Shown here: in pieces, positions 15,481 through 21,303 of the stretch
How positions within the stretch are numbered: position 1 is the stretch's first letter
Layout of the letters: each line of letters begins with the position of its first letter
Origin: Faecalibacterium sp. UBA7177
Lineage (GTDB): Bacteria > Bacillota > Clostridia > Oscillospirales > Ruminococcaceae
Assembly: GCA_002491225.1 (NCBI GenBank)
Contig: DKVN01000002.1
Location: forward strand, 1-31,276
Reading direction: 5' to 3'
Length of the DNA stretch: 31,276 nt
Translations under genes and position numbers: made by a program
Notes under the pieces: model-generated
Seen by the model: the letters and a program-made list of their open reading frames with translations, nothing else
What the model was told of the DNA's origin: nothing
Databases searched by the model: none

Positions 15481-16041
15481 ATGCCGGTGTTTACCATTGT
15501 GGGGGGCGTGAACGGGGCGGGCAAGTCGAGCCTGTCCGGGGTGCTGCGCTCCTGTCTTTCCGATCTGGGGGTGATCGTCGACCCCGACAGGCTCACCGCC
15601 GAGGCGGGCGGGGACGAATACGCGGGCGGTCAGGCGGCCATCGCCAGGCTGCAGGCCTGCCTTGCCGCCGGGGTGGATTTTACCGAGGAGAGCACCCTCT
15701 CCGGCGGCTACGCCCGCAGGATGGCCCGCGCGGCCCGTGCGGCGGGCTATACCGTGCGGCTGTACTATGTGGGATTAAACAGCGCGGAGGAGGCGCTGCA
15801 GCGCATCGCGAACCGGGTGGCCCACGGCGGGCACGACATCCCGGCACGGGATGTGCAAAGGCGCTTTGGCCGCCGGTTTTCGGACCTTGCAAAGCTGCTG
15901 CCGCTGTGCAATGAGGCGGTTTTTTACGACAACAACAACGGTTTTCAGGTGGTGGCCATCTACCGCGGCGGCGAGATTTTGCCGGTAGGAGATGCCCGCC
16001 CGCCCTGGCTGGCCGAGCTGCTGCGGGAGGTCAGGCTCTGA
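15481..16041 (+). CDS. Zeta-toxin-like P-loop kinase
   Basis: A 186-residue P-loop protein resembling zeta toxins, which phosphorylate UDP-N-acetylglucosamine and block peptidoglycan synthesis. Seen: a beta strand and Walker A, VGGVNGAGKS (residues 7-16, Lys15), Asp in VIVDPDRLTAE, the acidic substrate motif TEESTLSG (68-75), and a lid-like Arg cluster (RRFGRRFSDL). This is the organisation of the short chromosomal zeta-like family. No epsilon-type antitoxin ORF is visible on either side; upstream is only the tRNA terminator. The start at 15481 follows GGAGGTGG. Its last 29 codons are duplicated about 1.7 kb downstream. A housekeeping small-molecule kinase is the alternative. Confidence 0.8.
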   Translation: MPVFTIVGGVNGAGKSSLSGVLRSCLSDLGVIVDPDRLTAEAGGDEYAGGQAAIARLQACLAAGVDFTEESTLSGGYARRMARAARAAGYTVRLYYVGLNSAEEALQRIANRVAHGGHDIPARDVQRRFGRRFSDLAKLLPLCNEAVFYDNNNGFQVVAIYRGGEILPVGDARPPWLAELLREVRL

Positions 16042-16245
16042 GCCGCCGCCGGAAACCGCGGCCAGATCGATAACCAGTACGAAAGCAGCCGCCCCGCCGG
16101 GCCTTCCCCTCTCACAGAGGGCAGGCCCGGCGGGGCGGTTTGGTGTTTTGCGCGGTTCCCGCGCAAAGGCAGCGGAAACGGGTCGTTTGCTTTTTGCGGT
16201 ATCACCGGGCGGACGACTCGTTCGTCAAGGTCTGTCCCCTTGTCC
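15951..16245. repeat. Long direct repeat, left copy
   Basis: About 295 bp covering the end of the zeta-like gene, its terminator hairpin and following DNA up to CAAGGTCTGTCCCCTTGTCC. It recurs at 17689-17980 with scattered differences (roughly nine-tenths identical by eye). Confidence 0.9.
16088..16142 (+). repeat. Dispersed GC-rich hairpin, copy 1
   Basis: GCCGCCCCGCCGGGCC and its complement around TCCCCTCTCACAGAGGGC, ending in a T run. It acts as the terminator of the zeta-like gene. Closely related copies occur at 17822-17877 and 19672-19725. Confidence 0.8.
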
Positions 16246-16262
16246 GAAGTTGAAAATTGTTC

Positions 16263-16291
16263 TTGCTTTCCTTGCAGGTTTCGAGTAAAAT
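16263..16291 (+). promoter_or_regulatory. Promoter of DUF4143 ATPase gene
   Basis: TTGCTT (16263-16268), 17-bp spacer, TAAAAT (16286-16291). The -10 box lies within the left arm of a perfect inverted repeat. Confidence 0.6.
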
Positions 16292-16316
16292 AAAGTTAGA
16301 ATTTATTTTACTCGAA
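16280..16316. promoter_or_regulatory. Perfect 15-bp inverted repeat, probable operator
   Basis: TTCGAGTAAAATAAA (16280-16294) and its exact complement (16302-16316) around GTTAGAA. It ends 14 bp before the ATPase start and overlaps its -10 box. It is strikingly AT-rich. Confidence 0.7.
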
Positions 16317-16330
16317 GCAGGAAGGGGGAA

Positions 16331-17563
16331 TTGACTTTGTATCTTGCGCGGCATTTGGAAGAACAGATATTGAGCGCATCCAGATATTATCCCGTTGTCA
16401 TGGTCTGTGGGCAGCGGCAGGTGGGCAAATCCACGATGCTGAATCACATCAAAGAGCCGGAGCGCCGCTATGTCACCTTGGACGACGGCAATGCCCGCCG
16501 CCTTGCCCAGAACGATCCCGCACTGTTTTTTGAGACCTATGGCTATCCGCTGCTCATCGACGAATTCCAGCGCGTTCCGTCCATTTTGCTTGAAATGAAG
16601 AAGCTGGTGGATCAACGGGCATTGGATGGGGAGGACAACAGTGGAATGTTCTGGCTTACCGGCTCGCAGAAGTTCAGGATGATGCAGAATGTGTCCGAAT
16701 CCCTTGCGGGGCGCGTGGCAGTTTTTGATATGGCGAGTCTGTCTGCGGCTGAGCTGGAAGGGCGCCCGGCGGTGCAGTTCCATCCAGCTCTTGACTCCCT
16801 CCGTGAACGGCTGAAAACAGGCAAGCGCAAGAATGTCCATGAGGTGTATGAATGTATCTTCCGGGGAGGAATGCCGAAGCTTGCGGTTACTGACCTTGAC
16901 CGGGACCGCTACTATATGGACTACATCAATACTTATATTGGACGGGATATCAAAGATCTGGCGCAGGTCGGAAAGCTGAACGCCTTTTATGATTTCCTGG
17001 TCTTTATGGCCTCACGCACCGGGCAGATCCTGAAGTATGATGAGATTGCAAACTCTATCGGAGTGTCTGCCCCTACCGCGAAGTCCTGGGTGTCCATTTT
17101 GGAGCGCTCCGGCGTGATCTTTCTTTTGCATCCCTATTATTCCAACATTTCCAAGCGCTTGGTGAAGGCTCCGAAGGCCTATTTCATGGATACCGGGCTT
17201 GCCGCGTATCTCTGCCGTTGGCCCAGCGCGGAGACGCTGGAAAACGGCCCGATGGACGGCGCCTTCTTTGAAACCTATGTCGTGTCTGAGATCGTCAAGA
17301 GCTGCTACAACGCCGGTAAGCCGGTGGATCTGTTTTATTACCGGGACATCGACAAGAAGGAAATTGATCTGCTTATCATCGAGGGGGACAAAATATATCC
17401 CATTGAGGTCAAAAAGAGCAAGGAGCCATCAAGCCCGGACAGGAATTTTGGTGTTCTCCGGCAATTTAAAATGGACGTGCAGCCTGGTATCATCCTTTGT
17501 ATGAGCGACGAGCTGATTCCATACAACAGAGATTCCTGGTATTGCCCGGTATCTGCCCTGTAA
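16331..17563 (+). CDS. AAA ATPase with DUF4143 domain
   Basis: A 410-residue AAA-family ATPase. Walker A is GQRQVGKST (27-35), Walker B LLIDEFQ (74-80), and sensor-1 LTGSQ (109-113). A DUF4143 region (about 200-370) has a winged-helix-like stretch (LKYDEIANSIGVSAPTAKSW). Near the C-terminus EIDLL...YPIEVKKSK resembles a PD-(D/E)XK nuclease core. Biochemical role of the family is not established. Start is TTG at 16331, after GGAAGGGGG. Base composition is visibly lower in GC than its neighbours, and the gene sits between two long direct repeats, so it looks acquired. The palindrome just upstream suggests autoregulation, possibly through its own winged helix. Confidence 0.9.
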   Translation: MTLYLARHLEEQILSASRYYPVVMVCGQRQVGKSTMLNHIKEPERRYVTLDDGNARRLAQNDPALFFETYGYPLLIDEFQRVPSILLEMKKLVDQRALDGEDNSGMFWLTGSQKFRMMQNVSESLAGRVAVFDMASLSAAELEGRPAVQFHPALDSLRERLKTGKRKNVHEVYECIFRGGMPKLAVTDLDRDRYYMDYINTYIGRDIKDLAQVGKLNAFYDFLVFMASRTGQILKYDEIANSIGVSAPTAKSWVSILERSGVIFLLHPYYSNISKRLVKAPKAYFMDTGLAAYLCRWPSAETLENGPMDGAFFETYVVSEIVKSCYNAGKPVDLFYYRDIDKKEIDLLIIEGDKIYPIEVKKSKEPSSPDRNFGVLRQFKMDVQPGIILCMSDELIPYNRDSWYCPVSAL

Positions 17564-17571
17564 CGAGACAC

Positions 17572-17607
17572 AAGGTGCAGGGGGTAAACTTGACACCTCT
17601 GCACCTT
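17572..17607 (+). terminator. Hairpin after DUF4143 ATPase
   Basis: AAGGTGCAG (17572-17580) pairs with CTGCACCTT (17599-17607), with GGGGT/ACCTC partly extending the stem. The T-run is short (CTTTATC), so termination may be weak. Confidence 0.55.
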
Positions 17608-17688
17608 TATCAATATCTGTAGTGTTTAGGTTTTCCATAAAGTCGGGCCGTTCGATCTTCGGGCCGCTTGGTCGTTTTGGTTTTGGGC

Positions 17689-17779
17689 GGTGGCCATCTA
17701 CCGCGGCGGCGAGATCTTGCCGGTGGGAGACGCCCGCCCGCCCTGGCTGGCCGAGCTGCTGCGGGAGGTCAGGCTCTGA
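17689..17779 (+). pseudogene. 3' remnant of a second zeta-like gene
   Basis: Encodes the same last 29 residues as the zeta-like protein (VAIYRGGEILPVG ... LREVRL, then TGA) but has no start or P-loop. The three base differences from the intact gene within these codons are all synonymous third positions (ATT/ATC, GTA/GTG, GAT/GAC). This suggests the remnant derives from a once-functional paralogue rather than a recent copy. Confidence 0.8.
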
Positions 17780-17821
17780 GCCGCCGGAAGCCGCGGGCAA
17801 ATTGATAACCAGTATTAAAGC

Positions 17822-17877
17822 AACCGCCCCGCCGGGCCTGCCCTTTGTGAGAGGGGCAGGCCCGGCGGGGCGGTTTT
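17822..17877. repeat. Dispersed GC-rich hairpin, copy 2
   Basis: A perfect 22-bp stem beginning AACCGCCCCGCCGGGCCTG with its complement ending in CGGGGCGGTT, then TTTGTGTTTT. It can also serve as terminator for the converging lipoprotein gene. Confidence 0.8.
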
Positions 17878-18002
17878 GTGTTTTGCACGGTTCCCGCGCA
17901 AAGGCAGCGGGAACGGGTTGTTTGCTTTTTGCGGTATCAACTGGCGGGCGATTCGTTCGTCAAGGTCTGTCCCCTTGTCCAAAAGAACCGGCGCCCTTGT
18001 TT

Positions 18003-19139
18003 TTAGCCGTCTAAACTTGGAACGAGACTACCGGCCCCAGAATTTTCCGGGATTGTATCTGGTCCAAAAATCAACACGTCGTTATCGCGGCCGGTTCCTG
18101 AGTAATTATTGCCTCCGCCAGAGGTTCCGCTGCCGCCCAAAGAACTACCCGCAGCACCTCCGCCTTGAGCGGCCGCTGCCTGTTGTGCAGCTGCTGCGGC
18201 TGCCTCATCCGCCGCTTTCTTCGGGCAGTTTCTGGACGTGTGGCCTTCCTGACCGCAATACGAACACTTGACGTTCTGTACGGTCAGCGCATAGGCCGCC
18301 GAAGCACCGTTCGAGGCTGTCACCGTGATGGTCGCAGCGCCGATGCCCTCGGCCTTGATTTTGCCGGTCTCGTCCACCGTCGCGATTTTGGGATCGCTGC
18401 TGGCCCAGGTCAGCCCGGCCAGTTCCTCGCTCACCTCTTCAGGGGCTACAGCAGCCTCCAGCGTGTAGCTGCCACCGATGGTTAAAACGCCTTCGGTTTT
18501 TTCCAGCAGAATTTCAGCCGGGGCCGTATCGACCTTGACGGCGACCTCCTGCGTGAGTTCCGCGCCGCCGTCCGCAGTCGCTGTGAGGGTAACCTTGCAT
18601 TCGCCATTGCCTACAGCTGTGATCTTGCCACTCGAATCCACGGCCGCAACCGCCTCATCGCTGGATTTATAGCTCAGCGCGACTCCGGTCGCATCCTCGG
18701 GGGTCAGTTTCACCTTTAGCGCCGCCGAATCCTCCCCATTGATTACAAGCCCGAGCGCATCCGGGGCCTCGACCGATTCGAGCGGCACCTGCACCGTGAG
18801 ATGGCAAGCACTCTGAATCTCCGCGCCGTCAACGCTCACCGTGATGTCGGCCTCGCCCGCGCCCATCGCGGTCACCAGCCCGGCCTCATCCACCGCGGCG
18901 ACCGCCTCGTCGCTGGAGGTCCAGACAAGGGTCAGTTTGGCGGCGGCCTCAGCGATTTTCTCCTCGGTGGCCTCTTTCTCGGTTCCGTAGCTAAGTTCCA
19001 GCTGTCGTGTTTCGCCCTTGATCAGGGCCGCATCGGCGGGCAGCCCCACCGAGGTAATCGTAACGCCGCACCCGGTCAGGCAGAGTGCGAGCAAAAGCGC
19101 AAGCAACACAACGACCGGCCCCGTGATTCTCCTGTTCAT
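18003..19139 (-). CDS. Lipoprotein with three BIG2-like Ig domains and a CCHC zinc knuckle
   Basis: A 378-residue predicted surface lipoprotein: a Lys/Arg-poor hydrophobic signal (VVVLLALLLALCLTGC, lipid-attachment Cys24), then three BIG2/Ig-like repeats with hallmark cores WTSSDEAVAAVDEAGLVTA, YKSSDEAVAAVDSSGKITA and WASSDPKIATVDETGKIKA (about residues 25-290). Next comes a perfect CX2CX4HX4C zinc knuckle (C292, C295, H300, C305; coded at 18225-18266). The C-terminal tail is Ala/Gln- then Gly/Ser-rich. BIG2 domains are usual in adhesins and cell-surface proteins. A retroviral-Gag-type knuckle is normally in cytoplasmic nucleic-acid-binding proteins and is unexpected outside the cell. Start at 19139 follows AGAGGTG; an ATG ten codons upstream lacks a site. 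Divergent from a small HTH gene across a 30-bp palindrome. Confidence 0.88.
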   Translation of the reverse strand: MNRRITGPVVVLLALLLALCLTGCGVTITSVGLPADAALIKGETRQLELSYGTEKEATEEKIAEAAAKLTLVWTSSDEAVAAVDEAGLVTAMGAGEADITVSVDGAEIQSACHLTVQVPLESVEAPDALGLVINGEDSAALKVKLTPEDATGVALSYKSSDEAVAAVDSSGKITAVGNGECKVTLTATADGGAELTQEVAVKVDTAPAEILLEKTEGVLTIGGSYTLEAAVAPEEVSEELAGLTWASSDPKIATVDETGKIKAEGIGAATITVTASNGASAAYALTVQNVKCSYCGQEGHTSRNCPKKAADEAAAAAAQQAAAAQGGGAAGSSLGGSGTSGGGNNYSGTGRDNDVLIFGPDTIPENSGAGSLVPSLDG

Positions 19140-19247
19140 CACAATGCACCTCTTTGTTATCCATTCCACGCGGCCTATCCGGCCTCATTCTCCCCTTCCA
19201 CGCCGCGCCGCCCCTTGCAGGGCGGGCCGCGGGGGCTTTCTGGCCTC

Positions 19248-19275
19248 ATTATAGCATGGCGGGCGGCAAAATCAA
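19248..19275 (-). promoter_or_regulatory. Promoter of the zinc-knuckle lipoprotein gene
   Basis: On the minus strand: TTGATT (19275-19270), 16-bp spacer, TATAAT (19253-19248). The perfect palindrome begins two bases upstream of the -35 box. Confidence 0.7.
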
Positions 19276-19277
19276 GG

Positions 19278-19307
19278 AAAATTTCGTGCTTATAAGCACG
19301 AAATTTT
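19278..19307. promoter_or_regulatory. 30-bp perfect palindrome in divergent intergenic region
   Basis: Every base from AAAATTTCGTGCTTA pairs with its mirror position; the centre lies between 19292 and 19293. It lies between the lipoprotein promoter and the divergent HTH gene. Probably the binding site of the HTH protein. Confidence 0.75.
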
Positions 19308-19364
19308 GCAGGCGGTGCGGTTATCCTGAAAAGTGCATCCATGCACGAAAGGGGACAGGCCGCC

Positions 19365-19628
19365 ATGCTGCTGCAAGAAGCCATCCGGCAGCGGATTTTG
19401 GAGCTGGCCGCTGAAAAGGGCTGGTCGATCAACAAGCTGGCCGAGCGCTCCGGGATCTCGCCCAGCGTATTAAAGCGGACGGTGAGGCCCTACGCGACCA
19501 TCAAGAACACCTCCACCGACCTCATCGCCCGCCTCTGCGTGGGGCTTGGCATCCCGTTCAAGAAGTTTTGGGCCAGCCCGCTGTTCAACAACATCGAGAC
19601 GCGCCAGCAGCAGGAGGACGCCAAGTGA
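19365..19628 (+). CDS. Small XRE/Cro-type HTH regulator
   Basis: An 87-residue DNA-binding protein consisting of one helix-turn-helix of the Cro/CI (XRE) type: QRILELAAEKGWSINKLAERSGISPSVLKRTV, followed by TSTDLIARLCVGLGIPFKKFW, the usual last two helices. There is no effector or dimerisation domain beyond the short tail. The start at 19365 follows AAAGGGGACAGG. An in-frame ATG at 19341 would add eight residues and cannot be excluded. Divergent from the zinc-knuckle lipoprotein gene with a 30-bp palindrome between them, so it probably controls itself and that gene. The dispersed hairpin copy 3 follows as terminator. Confidence 0.85.
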   Translation: MLLQEAIRQRILELAAEKGWSINKLAERSGISPSVLKRTVRPYATIKNTSTDLIARLCVGLGIPFKKFWASPLFNNIETRQQQEDAK

Positions 19629-19671
19629 CAAACCCCCCGCCCGCCGCCAAACCGGGAACCGGGAAAAACCA

Positions 19672-19725
19672 GCCGCCCCGCCGGGCCTGCCCCTCTCACA
19701 GAGGGCGGCCCGGCGGGGCGGTTTT
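19672..19725 (+). repeat. Dispersed GC-rich hairpin, copy 3
   Basis: Third copy of the CCGCCCCGCCGGGCC...CACAGAGGGC...GGCCCGGCGGGGCGG element, here ending in TTTT as terminator of the HTH gene. The flanking GTGTTTTGCGCGG is also shared with copy 1. Confidence 0.8.
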
Positions 19726-19836
19726 GCGCTTTGCGGTGTTTTGCGCGGCAGCGACGCGGCGTTTGCGCGCAGGGACGTTGAAAATGAATATTCATGCAGC
19801 CCTGCCCGCAAAAACGAAAAAATTTCTCACCGGGAT

Positions 19837-19864
19837 TTGCTTCTTTGTGCAAAAATGTTATACT
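19837..19864 (+). promoter_or_regulatory. Promoter of patatin-like gene
   Basis: TTGCTT (19837-19842), 16-bp spacer, TATACT (19859-19864). The leader to the gene is about 230 bases. The rest of 19726-20098 holds no gene I can support, only the short degenerate tandem repeats at about 20009-20082. Confidence 0.6.
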
Positions 19865-20008
19865 ATGATTATCTATATCCCCGGGGGAAGAAACGGCCCG
19901 GACGGTCGAATATCCCAGGTGAGGGAGTGTTTTTTCCCGCCGGGGCCGCGCCGCCCGCAGGGCTTTGCGGGCGGGCGGACAGGACGCGGCGGCGGCGCGG
20001 GCAGGTGC

Positions 20009-20082
20009 CATCGGACACAGACACGCGCCATCGGGCGCAGATAAGGCAATCAGGCGCAGAACGATCGGGCGCGGGCAGCGCG
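20009..20082 (+). repeat. Degenerate tandem repeats in the patatin leader
   Basis: Four imperfect units of about 17-19 bp, around CATCGGACACAG, CATCGGGCGCAG, AATCAGGCGCAG and GATCGGGCGCGG. They lie just before the ribosome binding site. Confidence 0.45.
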
Positions 20083-20098
20083 GGGGAGGTGCGGCCGG

Positions 20099-21268
20099 AT
20101 GAAGAGCGGCCTTGTACTGGCGGGCGGCGGCGCCCGCGGCAGCTATCAGGTGGGGGCCTACCAGGCCCTGCGGGAGCTGGGCTGGACGCCGGGGGTGATT
20201 ACCGGCACCTCGGTGGGCTGTTTGAACGGGGCCCTCTTTGTGCAGGACGCCTGGGAGCTGGCCCGGGACATGTGGCTGACCATCGACGACGGTCAGGTGA
20301 TGGCCCAGCCCGCCCCTGAGGACGCGAGCGCCCGGGAGAAGGCCGCCTTTGCGGCCGAGCTGTTGAAGAACGGCGGGCTGGATGTCACCCCGCTCGAGCG
20401 GATCGTCGCGATGGGGGTGGATGAACAGGCGGTGCGCCGCTCGCCCATCCGGTACGGGCTGGTGACCGTGCAGATGAAGAATATGCGGGTGCAGGAGCTG
20501 GCGATCGAGGAGATCCCCGAGGGGATGCTGGGGGAGTATATGCTGGCCTCGGCGGCCTGCTTCCCGGCCTTTCAGCCCCGCAAGATCGACGGCGAGGCCT
20601 TTATCGACGGGGGCTATGCCGACAACATGCCCACCGCCCTGGCCGCCCGGCTGGGCGCGGAGGAGCTGCTCTGCATCGACGTGGAGGGCATCGGCATCGT
20701 GCGGCCCAACACCACCGGCCTGCCCACCCGGGTTTTGGGCAGCCACTGGGACCTCGGGCCGATTTTGAAATTTGAGCCCGCCACCGCCCAGCGCAACATC
20801 GCGCTGGGGTATCTGGACGCCTACCGGCTGTTCGGCCGGGTGGTGGGGGACGCCTACGCGGTGCGCCGGGAGGACGCCGCAGCGCTGGCCGGGCGGTTCG
20901 TGGCCCCGTATGGGGTCTGCATGACCCGCGCGTTCCGGGCCAACCCCGCCCTGGTGCTGACCGAGAAGGTAGCGGTGGAGCGGTTTAAGCCCGGCCCGAA
21001 CCCCGACCTCGCCCCGCTCGAGCTTGCCTGCGAGGCCGCCGGGGTGGACCCCACAAGGCTTTACACGGCCGACGAGCTGTGCGATGCGTTTTTGGCGGCT
21101 TTTCCGGCCGAGCGGGCGGAGCGGTACGCCCCGCTGTTTGAGCCGGAGCCCCGCGCCCGGCTGGTGGAATGCGGGCTGGCGGCGGCCAACCCCAGTGAGT
21201 TTGTGGCGGCGGCGGTGCGCACGGCCCTGCTGGGCGGCGCGGACACGGGCGCTGTTTTGAAGGCTTGA
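20099..21268 (+). CDS. Patatin-like phospholipase
   Basis: A 389-residue patatin-family lipid hydrolase of the RssA/YchK-like bacterial type. The oxyanion motif GGGARG is at residues 9-14, nucleophile motif GTSVG at 36-40 (Ser38), and the catalytic dyad partner in FIDGGYADNMP (Asp170). All catalytic parts are present, so it should cleave acyl esters of phospholipids or lysophospholipids. The region beyond about residue 260 is extra to the core and unassigned. There is no signal peptide, so it is cytoplasmic or peripheral. The start at 20099 follows GGGGGAGG. The ptsI-like gene begins 35 bp downstream and is probably co-transcribed. Confidence 0.92.
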   Translation: MKSGLVLAGGGARGSYQVGAYQALRELGWTPGVITGTSVGCLNGALFVQDAWELARDMWLTIDDGQVMAQPAPEDASAREKAAFAAELLKNGGLDVTPLERIVAMGVDEQAVRRSPIRYGLVTVQMKNMRVQELAIEEIPEGMLGEYMLASAACFPAFQPRKIDGEAFIDGGYADNMPTALAARLGAEELLCIDVEGIGIVRPNTTGLPTRVLGSHWDLGPILKFEPATAQRNIALGYLDAYRLFGRVVGDAYAVRREDAAALAGRFVAPYGVCMTRAFRANPALVLTEKVAVERFKPGPNPDLAPLELACEAAGVDPTRLYTADELCDAFLAAFPAERAERYAPLFEPEPRARLVECGLAAANPSEFVAAAVRTALLGGADTGAVLKA

Positions 21269-21303
21269 GCGGTTCATTGCCAAAGCAAAGGAGCGGACCC
21301 AGG

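Larger units (their letters stand above)
17689..17980. repeat. Long direct repeat, right copy
   Basis: Second copy of the 15951-16245 segment: 3' end of a zeta-like gene, hairpin and downstream DNA. Identity ends at the same base (TTGTCC) as the left copy. Together they bracket the DUF4143 gene. Confidence 0.9.

Noticed and set aside
16331..17563. DUF4143 gene as a transposase or insertion sequence
   Set aside because: It has AAA ATPase motifs and no transposase triad, and the flanking repeats are direct and far too long for target-site duplications.
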